Part shown: positions 34,961 through 46,591 of the stretch, in pieces | Layout: every line of letters starts with the position of its first letter | Numbering within the stretch: the first letter of the stretch is position 1 | From: Gnetum montanum | Lineage: Eukaryota; Streptophyta; Gnetopsida; Gnetales; Gnetaceae | Assembly: GCA_015680685.1 (NCBI GenBank) | Contig: MNCI01001832.1 | Location: 277,771-341,770 of the forward strand | Direction: 5' to 3' | Length of the DNA stretch: 64,000 bases | The notes under the pieces: model-generated | The model's database searches: none | Told to the model about the DNA's origin: nothing | What the model saw: only the letters and a program-made list of their open reading frames with translations | Translations under genes and position numbers: made by a program

Positions 34961-37279
34961 AATAGCCCTCATAGCATTACATTGTTATGGTTACGTGGGT
35001 AGTTCACCTGCATTGGTGGAGTAGGTGGTAGTTATGCAACTAGAGGAGGAGTGTGTGGAGGGATAGGAGGAGGATAAGGATAGGGAGTAGTGTCCCTTCT
35101 TTCATGCAAAGATGGAGTTCGATAATAGTTAGAAGGTTGGTAGTAAGGCTAAATATTAGAAACATGACTAGAAGAGTCACATGGAGACATGGATTGCTGA
35201 ACATGAAAACCATATGGATCAGGCTACCGATAAGGGTATTGTTGCCCTGGCAATGTAATCGTCCATGATTGTGGTTGCTACTATTGTTGGTACTATTTGT
35301 ACAATTGTGGTGAAGCTTCGCTTGGATAATATAATTGTTATTGGTAAAACTACCTGAAATTACCTTAAGGATAAGACAATCTTCTAGATGTTTGCTTGTG
35401 TGTAAGTCATGGATGTAAGGCATACACTCCAAACTCCTAAAGATATGATACAATGGGGCAACATCCCTTAGGATGTTCATACTAGCAAACATCACACCCA
35501 TGATCATCATCTAATTGACTATTCACAACCTCTTCTATTGCAACAATTTTGCCCTTACCTTTGTAATATGCACATTCAGCTTCTTTGCGCTTCCTGCACT
35601 CACGATCACTACCTTATTCTCAAGACTCTTCAACAATTTTAAGGATAGCTTGAAATTGGCTATCCATGGAGTTCCTTAACTGATCAACCTTGATCATAAG
35701 TTTATATTGAAATTGTTGAAGTGGCAAGGCTTTTTTATGCATCCCCTCATCAAATACAGATTCATACTCATTGTCACAAAATCGAACCTCCCGCTTGCAA
35801 ATGGAAGGATTACAATTGTACTTCTCTACACTTTCTTTTTTTGTAGTTTGGCATCTTCTTTGGTGGCCTACTCTATTAACCTTTGTACTTGGTAGGTAGT
35901 TAGTTCTGACAATTGCCCTTGGGCATAGACACAAAGGGTTTTTCTCATTTCATTATGAAGCCCGTCTATAATGTGGTAGAGTTGAACCAATTGAGAATAA
36001 CCATGGCCAAGGCATTTGTGCATCAAGGCATAGTATCAACCAATGGTGGCATCCAAGGGTTTGTGTGCTCCTTGTTTCCACACTTGAATTTGCTTCCTTA
36101 AGTTAGACACCTAGGAGTACGTTTGATGATTATCATTGAACATTTCAAGCATGTTACTCCATCGTCTAATAGATTCCAATTCTAAGGACCGGTACCAATT
36201 CTCTACTTCTTTGATGATTATCCTAGGAAACAACTTGAGTTTTTGCCATTCGTTCTCTATGTTTTACAAGACACATGCATCTTGGAAAGCTTGAAGATGA
36301 TTCTACGGATCAAAGTTATATCCTCCTTCAAATCGAGGAATATTGTTCATGTCTAACTATTTGATCTGATTGTCTTTCACATGCCTTGTTGGAATTCTAA
36401 CTACCTTTGCAATGTTAAGCATACTTCAGGTAGCAAATAGAGGCTCATCAAGGCCTTGATCATGGTGCCTACGATGCCCTCTACTACCCCTTTATTTATG
36501 GTGATGTGCTTCTCTTGAACATCTACGTCCTTGATATTGCCTATCTCGATGATCTCGTCAGTCATTTCATTCATTTCGACCACCTCCATCACAGTCTTTC
36601 CTTCTATGATCATGGTCAGAGCTAGAAGAAGAAGATGATGATGAAGGGAAAGAGGAAGGAGAACCAATACCATCATGATGACTACTATTGCCTCTTTAGT
36701 GATCATGATCACGATCACAATCTTGCTTCTTGCCTACATCCTTGTCTTGACTTGCCCCTCCAGATCTTGCTTTGTCATTGGATCCCTTATTACCAGAATA
36801 AGGATTATGAACTGTGGAGTGTAGATTCTAGTTTTGACCTTCATCATTGAAGTTAAAGAGAGGAGCATCATTAAGTGGAAGATCCCCACTAGCTTGTTGG
36901 TACAATAGGAATGGAGAATCGTTAAGTCCCTTTCCCTTTGAAATTTCATAGTGCTGCTCTAGATGCCGATATTGTAGGCATTGTGCTATGGTGGGATGAT
37001 AATCCTTGGTATCAACATCTTCCATGATATATTCCCCATGGTAATCTGGAAGACCATATCAAGCATTTGATACAGCATTGCAGGGGCTGCATGATCGGGC
37101 GACAACATGATGTTGCCCTCCATGTCACACCACTGTAGCTATTCATCTTGGTGTAAGATGAAGGTGAAGCTTAGCACATACTCATCAGGATGAGTATATG
37201 TAATTTAATACTATTGAGACTTTGATGGATGAGCGTTATCAGGCTTGGACGACAAAGTGCTCTTGTGAGAAGAAGACAT
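34961..37279 (-). pseudogene. gag: E6 gag (broken)
   Basis: ATG at 37279 on the minus strand (MSSSHKSTL), same start as E3, E5 and E0. N-terminal motif FTFILHQDE; a Ser/His/Arg-rich middle; gag core at about 36330-36130; coiled region about 35934-35620; a Tyr/Pro-rich tail (35510-35040). Several stops. Confidence 0.75.
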
Positions 37280-37415
37280 TATTGATTAGCGAAACAAAAA
37301 TCACAATGTGTTATGAGAATTTGATGTAGTAAACACAAGATATGACTCTTAGGTTCATTCCAACAATTTAAATACTTTCACTAGATCCTAGATAGTGCAC
37401 AAAACAACAAAAAGG

Positions 37416-37433
37416 TCCTCAGTAATGGTGCTA
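37416..37433 (-). promoter_or_regulatory. PBS for tRNA-Asp (E6, decayed)
   Basis: Minus-strand TAGCACCATTACTGAGGA; 12 of 18 match, all six differences are G-to-A or C-to-T. Confidence 0.75.
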
Positions 37434-37434
37434 A

Positions 37435-38276
37435 TGATGAGCAACAAGGTACCCCTACACCCAACCATACGAATCACTAAGGCGTTACACGTGATCCAAT
37501 TGAATTCTGTGGACCTATAGTCATCTCATACACTAGTTCCTCTACGAAGTGAAACAATGTTGAGAATGTTTGTTGTCTTTCCAACTACACTTATAAGGCT
37601 CAAGGGTATGGTTTAAGTGTAATTGAGGTATATGAATTTTTATCATTTTATGTTTTATGGATGTAATCACCTACAACAAGAATAAGGGTAGAGTAGATTG
37701 AAACTAATGTCTATTGCCTAGCTAGCCTAACACAAGTAACCACCCCACTTTCTTGGACACATCCTGAACACATATAGCACTGCTAGGCTACCAAAGTTTA
37801 AGTGTTGCTGGGTTACCAAGTACTATACGAATGCTTGAAGTGGTCATGCTTGTGTTCATTAACTACTGGAATTAAATTGCTTAATTAAATGCATTAAAGT
37901 AAAGAACAAAAAAGTAGAATGCATTAAAGAAAATATTAAGTTATTCTCAATGCTACAAGGATTGTCAAAAAATTTCATTTTATTCCCATCACATTGCTGC
38001 ACTCAGGTACATCAATGCTCGAACAAAGAACCGTACACACTTAAGATGCCTTCTATGGGCACTCAGAAAATATTCTAACTCTAAGGAAAATAAACTACAA
38101 GAGCTTCACTACTCTAACTAAGTATGATAAAAAATTCAAAACTAACTCAAGATGGGAGCCCAAGCACAGTATTTATAGACTTGGGGAATATACCCCAATG
38201 TCAGATATCTGACGTCAAATCTAGGCCCAAACATTACATACACGATGTCACGGCCAACACAAATGGTGATTCATCA
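37435..38276 (-). repeat. 5' LTR of E6
   Basis: 842 bp. TATA box 38170-38177 (minus TATAAATA). U3 contains a perfect 12-bp palindrome TCAGATATCTGA (38201-38212) overlapping TGACGTCA (38210-38217), a match to the binding core of TGA/bZIP factors. Confidence 0.9.
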
Positions 38277-38281
38277 ATGTC

Positions 38282-40096
38282 ACATCCTTTATCATCTATA
38301 TTGGAGTCTACAATATTCTCCATTATAACTACTTTTCCTTTATGCTTGTAATAGTTTTTATTGGTGCCCTCTTTCTTTCTATTATCATGATCTTTGATTC
38401 TACCTTGCTTTGTTCTCTCCTTTATGATCTTAAGTGCTAATTGAAATTTTTCATTAATTATGTCCCTAAATTTGTTAACTTTGGCCAATATTTTAGTGAT
38501 AAATTTTTGTATCTACAAAGTCTTCCATTGAACCACTTCCTCTAATGATGCTTTCTCTTTCTACTCACAAAGATAGACCTCCTTTATGTGGAGAGAAGGG
38601 TCTTTATTGTAATCATCACTACATTCTCACTTCTTTAATTCTCATTCGTTCCTTGCTAGCTAATCAATCAACCATTACATTCAATGGACTCTCATCTCTA
38701 AAGATCTTCCTTGGGCATAAAGCCTAGGATTTTCCCTTGTCTTGTTCTTGAGTCCATATATAATATGATGCAATTTTTTTCTCTAAGATAAGCCATGGCC
38801 TAGGCATTTTTGTAATAGTGAGTAATATCTATCCAAGGCCACATTAAGGGACTCATAATTGCCTTATCTTCATTCCTAAATTTGCTTCTTTAGATTGGGC
38901 CTTCTCAAGTATGTTTGATACTTGTCATTGAAGATCTCTAATATCATACTAAATTGACTTTGACTCTAAGAACTACCACCGAGTTTTTCCTTTCTTGATG
39001 AGTTTCCTAGAAAATAATTTTAGCTTTTTCCATTTATTTTCTATGTTTTTTAAAGCACATGCATATGGAAGGCTTGCAGATAATGTTGCAAGTTAGAATT
39101 GTAGCCTCCATTCAAATTAAGAATATTGTTCTTATCTAGTCATTTAATTCAACTATTCCTTTGATGCCTTGTAGAAATGTAGACTACCTTCCTGATGGTA
39201 ATCATGCTATGAGTGGCAAGTAAGGATTCATCATAATCATATCTATACTCATGATCTCTACCATGACTATGCCCCTCTTTTGTGGTGCCTACCATGTCTT
39301 TTTTTAACTCTATGTCTTGTTTCTTAATCCTATGTATTGTCTCTTCCTCCATTTCTATGATGGTTTCTCTAGTCATCTCTACCAAGTTTTCTACCATTAC
39401 CCCTTCTTTCTTGGTCATATTCATCCTTGTTAAAGCTTGACAATGATGAGGATGAGGATGATGGAGAATTGGAAGAGTTGGATCAACTTGCTCTCCTCCC
39501 ATGACCTTTTTTGGTCATCTCTAATTAGCTTGCTAAAAGACTTAGGCCTAGAGGTCCTCCTCATGTTGGGTCCTACTCTCTAATATCCTTGGTCACTAGC
39601 TAAGACTAAATGTAATCAAAGATTTATCATGTCATCTATCATAGAAGTTGGAGAATTTTGGTGATGCAATTTGCTAGATTGGTAAACAATATCCTCCTTT
39701 TTAGATTGTAATGTTAATGGAATGATAGTCCTATTTTCCTTGGTAGCTTTGTAGTAGGATCACAATTTGGTCTTAAATGGATTGATAGGGCCTGGACATC
39801 TCATCAATTACCTTATAATCACCAATGGCTACTTCAAGTCCCACTTTTATAAATGTGGCCATGGGCATTGATGAAATTGAGTGGCCATGTGATAACACAA
39901 TGCTGTTTTCTAGGTTCCTCCATTGTAACTCATCATCTTGGTAAAGAATGAAAGTGAAATTTGGATAGTAAGAATTTAGATGTTGGTAGAAAACATTAAT
40001 ATGTTGTGACACTTTGTCCCTATTCTTAACTATCCTATCACATCCCCTTATAGAGTCATGAGCAGGTAAGGAATCAACCCTATGAGAAGAAGACAT
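38282..40096 (-). pseudogene. gag: E0 gag, first part (broken)
   Basis: ATG at 40096 (MSSSHRVDSL), FTFILYQDDELQWRNLE, an Arg/His-rich region near 39500-39150, gag core near 39100-38940, and a Lys-rich end (FRDIINEKFQLALKIIKE) leading to DDKGCD, where E6 cuts it. Confidence 0.8.
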
Positions 40097-40210
40097 CTTT
40101 CAATTACTTTAACATGCTTAAATAAAATAATATTATTTTAGTGAGATAAATTGTTTAATCTCTAACAACAATCTTTATATGATTCTACCTATCTAAATCA
40201 CTAGCATCAG

Positions 40211-40228
40211 ACCCAAGTAATAACACCA
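40211..40228 (-). promoter_or_regulatory. PBS for tRNA-Asp (E0, strongly decayed)
   Basis: Minus-strand TGGTGTTATTACTTGGGT, 10 of 18 identical; six of eight differences are C-to-T or G-to-A. Confidence 0.55.
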
Positions 40229-40229
40229 A

Positions 40230-41094
40230 TGATGAGTGGTAGAGGAAATCACACACCCAACCATAAAGATCACAAGCATTTACATACAACCTAGTTGAAT
40301 TCCTTTGAATGGAATAGTCTAGATATCTAGATAGCTAGCTAATTAATCACTAGTTGTTGTCTTCCCAATCACACTTATGTAATCCTAGAACATATGTTTA
40401 AGTGTGATTGAGGTATATGATATTGATTTTATTAAGGTCGTATTAAAAATATTATTAAAATATTAAAAATCTAAATTATCTAATCTAAGTGTGAAAAGTA
40501 AATTTAGCCTATCCTAAGTAGTGAGTATCCATTCCTAGCTTCAAGTACACATCCTAAACTTATGCTAATGTTGCTAGGTTACCAAGTGTCAACTATTTGG
40601 GCATACCAAGTGACACACTATTTGGGTTAGCAAATGTTAACATATTTAAGCTTGAAACTAGTCATACACATGTTGTGTAGTTAATGTGTGATGAAATGTA
40701 AAGTAATTAACTAAGTTCATGTAAAATAAAGGAGCAACGAAATTAAATTACAATTAAAGAAACCATTAAGCTAGGCCAAGTGATGCAATGAAGATAAATT
40801 GATCTTGAACTTATTGTCATTCATGAAAATGTGTCCATGTAGACAATCACTTGAATAAGACTCTAGACAATCAACTTAGTTCATGTTGTGGGTACTTAGT
40901 GATAAATTTTAGGTCCTATGGAAACAAACTACAAGAGCTTTGCTATACTATCAATGAAAAGATGCCATAAATGTTATTGGTGCATACATTTATATAGACA
41001 TTTATTGTCTCTACGTTAACGCAAATGCATCAATATAGCTGACCCTATGTCAACATTGTTGTGTTGATGTAGTAAACCAAAACATGACTCATCA
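40230..41094 (-). repeat. 5' LTR of E0
   Basis: 865 bp between TGATGAG (40230) and CTCATCA (41094) in plus orientation. Degenerate TATA (TATATAAA on minus) near 40987-40996. TTGGTAACC repeats survive near 40582-40650. Confidence 0.85.
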
Positions 41095-42305
41095 ATGGTA
41101 TTTCGAGACTATAAACTATCATAAGTTGATGTTAAGTGGATATTCTCAAAATCCTAATTTAGTAGTCATTTATTTAGTACTTGTGAAGGAGTTGAACTAC
41201 TATCCCAACACTTTTTGACAAATTTCATCCACAAACTTAAAGCTTCTAACTAACTAATATAGCTTATCATCATTTAGCTATTTTATTGGTCTTTTTGATT
41301 ATCAATGATATGCATAGCATATGCTAAGACAAAATTTGTAGCTTTAGTCACCTCACTACTTAGAGCTTGTAAAAGCAAATCCACACCTACAAAACATGCC
41401 ATTGACCCTCTTACATGCTCGAATTCTCTAGCTTAAACATAGTGTTTTGACTCAACATTAGCAAATTCAAATCTATGTTTTCGCTACTCAAATAATCTCA
41501 TCAACATATTTTGACAAACATAATCAAAGCAATGAATTAGTTGCATAATGCCTACCAATGCTAAGGTATGACACATCAAATGTACAAAAAAGTGCAATCA
41601 TAAAAAGTTACTAATTCAACAAACTATGTATAATTACATTATGTATTGCAAAGGATTTCAATCATCACAAGCTTTAGATAACTATGTAGCAATAAGTAAC
41701 CAACATTATATATGTAGTCCCTCCTAGCATCCATAGATTCATTCGTTGTTTTAAAATACTCTTAGTAAATGTTACTCCAACAAATACTAATACAAATATC
41801 ATTGACTAATGAAATGATATACAAAACGAATTAACAACTTTTCTGAATGACAATGGCCCCTTGGTTAAACAACCAAATTGCTAATGCTCTTATCAAGCAC
41901 GGGCTGAGACTCATTACTTAAGCTTAAAAAAAATCTTATCATTAAACTAACTCGGATGTAAAAGGCTCTGAGAAAACATAACTCTAACAATAGAAGAGAA
42001 CCACAAAACCCAATGGCCTTCGAACAACCCTAATGCGACAGAATAATCAACTGTTGCTTCCTCATTGTACATTATACTCGGTTACCTAAATTCAACAGGA
42101 TAAAAAGAACATCACCAGGCAAACAAATAAAATAACGTTAGAAAAAATGTAGTGCAAAATTTAAAATTATTCTTCCCCATCTGTTAAAAAAATCAGTGTA
42201 CTAGTACACTAAAATCCGAGGTAAACATATTCGAACACCAAAATATTTATTCAATTCTGATTACGACCATGCCTGAGAAAATAAGAGCTCAGAAAGGGCA
42301 AAAAA
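41095..42305. other. Intergenic, unassigned
   Basis: AT-rich, no convincing gene. A tRNA-like segment on the minus strand at about 41853-41912 (GATAAGAGCATTAGC and TTGTTTAACCAAGGGG, like the D and anticodon arms of tRNA-Asn) may be a SINE or tRNA relic. Nothing else recognised. Confidence 0.4.
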
Positions 42306-42761
42306 AAGCTTAGCAGGACAATGTCGGTTCGAAAAGTATCTTTCGCGTCGCACCGGTGCTCTTGACCAGTACGGCTTTAGTTTCACTGGCCGTAGTCCTG
42401 ACCATTTTATTATGAGCGGCATGCATTAAGGAAGAGGGGAAAAAAACATCACTAACAATGTTTCTTCTAAAATTTGAAATTGTTATTAGCAAGCTATGGG
42501 AAAAATCAAAAAAGAGCTAACCAGCACATTAATCTTACAAAACATAAACGTAAACGCAAAAGGAAAGAAAACGAACAATACAAACTCACGTAACTTGTAT
42601 TTTAAGTTATGCGCCGGAGATTCGCAATTCCAGATAAATTTTGGCGAATTGTTCCGGTTGGATTCGGGAGCACATACAGAAACGCATTAAATTCCGCAAT
42701 GAGTACGTATTTCCAATGAAATTTTGTTGGCATCTATACATATACATTGAAATGGTTGCCT

Positions 42762-42851
42762 TGCCCTGCCTCGTATTCTTGACTTACTCTCAATGTCTGC
42801 ATTGTGTGCCCTGCCTCGTATTCTTGACTTACTCTCAATGTCTGCATTGTG
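42762..42851 (+). repeat. Perfect 45-bp tandem duplication
   Basis: Two identical 45-bp units, each starting TGCCCTGCCTCG and ending TGCATTGTG. The length is a multiple of three, so any frame through it is kept. Confidence 0.95.
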
Positions 42852-43128
42852 CATTAAAATCTTACCTCTCTTTTCCTGTTCTGAAATTTACCAGAAACTT
42901 CGTTTCATTGTTAAGTGGGCAGCGGGGAATCAAGATTCATGGCATCGGCATGACACAGAAGCCAAGGGAGTACGAATGAATAAACAAACACACGGAAAAA
43001 GGGCTACTTTGGTAACCGAAGGCAGGAGGGCCAAGTTTGGGTCATACCGAAATCAAGCTTGGGACGGGCCGTGCGAGGAAGACATTGCATTTCATCGATT
43101 GGCCGTTGGGAGCGTCAAAGGTTCCGCC

Positions 43129-43242
43129 ATGACTCACACATTCACGCGTGTTGTTTATTCGTCATTGCTGGTTTTTGCTCTTTTTCTCGTATCTCCGCCG
43201 AAAAAAGAAAAAGCAAAACGGGGTCATCGTCATGGGTCATGA
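43129..43242 (+). CDS. Possible small secreted peptide (37 aa), weak
   Basis: An ATG-started frame with a signal-peptide-like N-terminus (VVYSSLLVFALFLVS) followed by a Lys/Arg/His-rich end. It is the tail of a longer frame that lacks a better start. There is no homology I recognise, and no clear TATA was identified. It may be chance; kept because the hydrophobic-then-basic layout is typical of short plant secreted peptides. Confidence 0.12.
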   Translation: MTHTFTRVVYSSLLVFALFLVSPPKKEKAKRGHRHGS

Positions 43243-43590
43243 GTCATGAACATGATGATGGATGGATGCTTGTTTAACTTTTTTTAAAATCTGTTTGATT
43301 ATGAACCAACGACGTCCACCAGCAATCGCCATATGCAAGGTCATGGCACTCTGTTTTTACTTTCCCCTTCATCTTGACTAGTGCCTATTCCCCAACGTCC
43401 GAAAGGTTTTCGATCATTGTGGGTGAAGTGAGTTGTGTTTTCTTATAATGTGATCATCATCAACATGGCCATATAGTGCTACTTACAAGTCGTTGTTGAA
43501 CAAAAATATTAGCATAATTTGTTATAGTGCTACTTACAAGTCAACACAAATATTAGCGTGATTTGTTATAAAGAGGCTTGAGGCTTAATT

Positions 43591-44227
43591 TTATTTTTGG
43601 AATACAAAGATTGGATTGAGTGACAAAAGGAAATGGATCTTGAGTAAGGAAATGGATTTGATTTGATGCCTTCTATACCTTTGCAAATTTTCTTGCTTCA
43701 ATTTAATGGTGATATTGCAATATATTCTACAATGTTTATTATGATATATGAGATGTAATTTAAAAAAAACTAATATATTTAAAATTTCTCTATCGCATCC
43801 TCGGCTACAAACCCATCCCCACTTTTTCTTGGGGCACACATTACCTAAACATTGTTCAATCACAAATCCTCCATTCCTCACTTCTTCCTCGAATCGGATA
43901 ATTTTGATGCATGCATGGATTTTAAGAGAGGTATGAATCAATCGATGAAATATATTCAATGACTTTTATCAAACCCATCAATGGTCAACTCATCAAAACC
44001 CACACCAGGTCGGAGTTCCGACCATTTTTTCAAAAATTATGCATGATGCATCATTATGCAATTCAAACAGAGACACAAGAATAAACAATAACAATGAGGT
44101 AACAATTCGAATAAACCCGTGGTCAACGCAAGCAGCCAACAAGACGAGGACAACTCTGGACAGTAACACCAAAATCGAAGCGACGAAACAGACTTGAATG
44201 AGACAGGGCCAGCAGAGCAGTGGAGGA
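43591..44227. other. 3' flank of the ADH gene
   Basis: AT-rich sequence downstream of the ADH stop codon (44228-44230). It probably holds the 3' UTR on the minus strand. A 122-codon minus-strand frame (43959-43591) has no recognisable features. Confidence 0.4.
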
Positions 44228-45934
44228 TCAGTCGTGGAACATACTGACAACGCAGCGAAGGCTCTCGCCTTCCTTCATCAGGCGGAAGGCGTCGTTGATT
44301 TCAGGCAGATTCACGCGGTGAGTGATGAATTTCTCCAACTCCAGTTTCTGCTCAAAAGATGCATTAAATAATACAATAACATATGACTCCGATGACATGA
44401 CATGAAGAAGGAGAAGAGTAAAGTTAAGAGACTGAGAGATTACAGATATGAAAAATCAGAGAAGGACGACGATGACTGACCTTGGACATGTAAAGGTCGA
44501 CGAGGCCGGGGAGATGAGTGCGGGGCTTGTAATTGCCGAAGAAGGAGCCGGTGATGGTGCGCTCTTCAAGAAAAGCGTAAGGCTTGGCCGTGAACAAGTA
44601 GTCGGACATGGGCACGCCAGTCAAGACGGCCTTGCCCCACCCGTCGTGGATGCACTCGAACGCCTGAACCATGGCCTTGTTGCTGCCGCTGCACTCCACC
44701 GCCGCATCCACGCCGCCCTCCGTCAACTGCTCCACGATCACCTGAGCCGCGTTCACCTCCGCCGCGTTAACGAAATGCGTGCATCCGAAGTTGCGGGCGC
44801 GCTCGAACCGCGCCGAATTCACATCAACGCCGATGATCTGCGCCGCACCGGCGATGCGGGCGCCCTCGGCGGCGGCCAAGCCGAGCGTGCCGAGGCCGAA
44901 GACGGCGACGGAGGAGCCCTTCTTGGGACGCGCGCAGTTCACCATGGCACCCATGCCCGTGGCCACGCCGCAGCTCAGCACGCACACCGTCTCCAGCGGC
45001 GCCGAAGGATGGATCTTGGCGACGCAGCCGGCGTGCACCACCGTGTACTGGCTGAACGTGGATGTCCCCAGAAAGTGAGCCAGCGTCTTGCCGCTGCCGT
45101 CCGCGAGCTTGAAGCGCGATCCGCCTTCGCCCGATATCATGACGTCGCGGTCGGGCGCGATGCGGAGCAGATGGCACATGTTGCTCTCCTCCGATTTGCA
45201 GTGGCGGCATTGACCGCACTCGCCCGTGAAGACGGGCAGCACGGCGTCACCGGGCTGCAGGCCCTGCACGCCCTCGCCGACGCTCTCGACGATGCCGGCG
45301 GCCTCATGACCGAGTATCCGTGGAAATATGGGGGTGAGGCCCTTTGCCTCCCAGAATACCAGATCCGTGTGACACAGAGCCGTGTACAGTACCTTGATCC
45401 GCACCTCGTCCTTCTGCGGCGCCGCTACTTCCACCTCCTCGATCTTCAGCGGCTCCCCTGCTGCCCATGCCACTGCAGCTGCATTTGCGCGTCACGTGTT
45501 AGTAAGGTGATTGTTTTGCAGGTCCAAGGCTGTTACCAACCCGATGATAACGGAAAAGGTTTGGAACTAAGAGTGATCAACGGATCCTAACCATCTTTTA
45601 AAAGAACTTCAAGACTGCAGCTCCACTAAGGGTACATACATGGCAAATGACAAGAGGAAAGGAGAACAAAAAAACTAGAGGCCCAAGAAATATTTCGTCA
45701 GCACGGAAAGAATTAGAAAAGGTACAAATTTATTGGTGCATCCAAATTCTGATGGAGCAGATCTAGCATGGATAAGATAAAAAAAACCAACCTTTCATTT
45801 TCAATTTTACAGCATCACATTAACAGTTCTAAAATGAGAATAGAAAGCCAAAATACAGGGCTAGATTGAATGGAAGATCCGAAAACTTTACCTTTGCACC
45901 GGATGACCTTGCCAGCAGTTGCAGATGATGCCAT
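44228..45934 (-). CDS. Zinc-dependent alcohol dehydrogenase, medium-chain family (3 exons, 386 aa)
   Basis: Oxidises an alcohol to an aldehyde with NAD (or the reverse), in the cytosol. Exon 1 45934-45892 ([14 protein letters not shown]), exon 2 45478-44481, exon 3 44347-44228. Both introns are GT-AG: donors AAAG/GTAAAG and AAG/GTCAGT, acceptors TGCAG and GAGCAG. Frame and phase close exactly to 386 codons plus TGA; plant ADHs have about 380. Catalytic zinc ligands Cys50 (LCHTDL), His72 ([15 protein letters not shown]) and Cys184 (SCGVATGMG); structural zinc Cys102, 105, 108, 116 ([17 protein letters not shown]). Rossmann motif GLGTLG at 209-214, Asp233 (GVDVN) for NAD ribose. Exon 2 is GC-rich in AT-rich surroundings. 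Looks intact. Exact class (ADH1 type or ADH-like) not decided. Confidence 0.93.
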
Positions 45935-46043
45935 ATTCGGGTTTGTCTGAGATTTCCTTCGCCTGAAAAAGATATTGTGCTTAGACTATGCGTGCGCGTG
46001 GGATGTTGTTTGAACTTTGAAATGAAGATGATGGTACGTTGCC

Positions 46044-46050
46044 CTTTATA
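46044..46050 (-). promoter_or_regulatory. TATA box of the ADH gene
   Basis: TATAAAG on the minus strand, 110 bases upstream of the ATG, placing the transcript start near 46015 and leaving a leader of about 80 bases. Single clear candidate. Confidence 0.6.
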
Positions 46051-46590
46051 GGAAGGGGAAGCAGAAACCAGGGGTAAGATGGCCGCTGGAATTCCAGGCG
46101 TCGGAGGCGAGAACCCCGGATTTGCGGCAGCAACGTTGACCAAAACCCCATTCGGCTCTCCGCAATTATAACAAGAATTTTTTATTGTTTTTTAAACTAG
46201 CCTACGAAAACAAATTAAAATTAGCCACAAGTTTGGAGGTGCTCGCCGTCGGTTTGTTGATGGTTTTATACTCTCCAAACCATGTTCAATACAATAGAAA
46301 GACTATTTGCAATACCTTTGTTATTTTTTATTAAAAAAACCATTTGCAAAATGCATATATATTCAGAAGATTCTATGTACTCATAGGTCATGTTGATGTA
46401 AAATAAGAATGGGAAAGGAACCTGCTATTAGTAGGTTAATTTTGTTACCTTATTAACTAACCACTTAAGTCACTCACTACTACTTACAAACCAACAAACA
46501 TCCCCTAACAACTAACAACCTAAGTTTTCCTCTATAAATTAATAAACTAAGAATGATAGGGGTGTTCAAACATGAAATTTTTTTAATAAT
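46051..46590. other. ADH upstream region
   Basis: Upstream of the TATA box; AT-rich from 46165 on. No gene or repeat recognised. Confidence 0.4.
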
Positions 46591-46591
46591 A

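Larger units (their letters stand above)
28287..38276 (-). mobile_element. E6: complete gypsy element without ORF2
   Basis: 10.0 kb on the minus strand, flanked by a perfect target duplication ATGTC (28282-28286 and 38277-38281). 5' LTR 38276-37435, PBS, gag, pol, 3' spacer, polypurine tract, 3' LTR 29092-28287. It interrupts E0's gag between the DDKGCD and QYKHPKK motifs. RT and integrase catalytic motifs are readable but stops are present. Its 3' spacer (about 2 kb) has no ORF2. Confidence 0.92.
2691..41094 (-). mobile_element. E0: outermost, oldest gypsy element, interrupted by E6, E3 and E1
   Basis: Read on the minus strand the pieces are: 5' LTR (41094-40230), PBS, gag (40096-38282), [E6], rest of gag to first part of RT (28286-26188), [E3], rest of RT, RNase H and integrase (13462-11114), [E1], then 3' spacer (3923 to about 2691). 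Each join restores homology with the uninterrupted copy in E6 or E3: for example gag resumes from residues DDKGCD at the E6 edge to a CQYKHPKK-like knuckle on the other side. No 3' LTR was found; the lower boundary near 2690 is approximate. The 5 bp beyond the 5' LTR are ATGGT (41095-41099). Confidence 0.75.
42306..43590. other. Low-copy-looking intergenic region downstream of the ADH gene
   Basis: Base composition is more balanced than in the retroelements and contains CpG-rich stretches. There are overlapping short frames, none with a recognised domain. It holds a perfect 45-bp tandem duplication (42762-42806, 42807-42851), an imperfect duplication of about 45-50 bp (43475-43570, both units starting GTGCTACTTACAAGTC) and a possible small peptide at 43129-43242. 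It could include part of an unrecognised gene. Confidence 0.35.

Noticed and set aside
36401-36718. Ile/Met-rich minus frame in E6 gag
   Set aside because: Out-of-frame reading of the Ser/His/Arg-rich gag middle; relatives E4 and E5 show the proper frame.
41853-41912. Functional tRNA-Asn gene
   Set aside because: Only D- and anticodon-arm-like pieces are seen; no complete cloverleaf or acceptor stem could be drawn. At best a relic.
43591-43959. 122-codon minus frame
   Set aside because: No domain, low-complexity AT-rich ends, in the ADH 3' flank; probably chance.
44424-44480. Extension of ADH exon 2 past SK into HRRPSL...
   Set aside because: This is intron read-through; the GTCAGT donor at 44480 and the exon starting KLELEKF at 44347 give the conserved C-terminus.
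44824-45219. Arg/His-rich 131-codon minus frame
   Set aside because: Shadow of ADH exon 2 in another frame.
44448-45590. A 380-codon plus-strand open frame
   Set aside because: It lies antisense to the ADH exons; its length comes from the high GC at third codon positions. No domain is readable and the minus strand has a complete, motif-bearing gene model.
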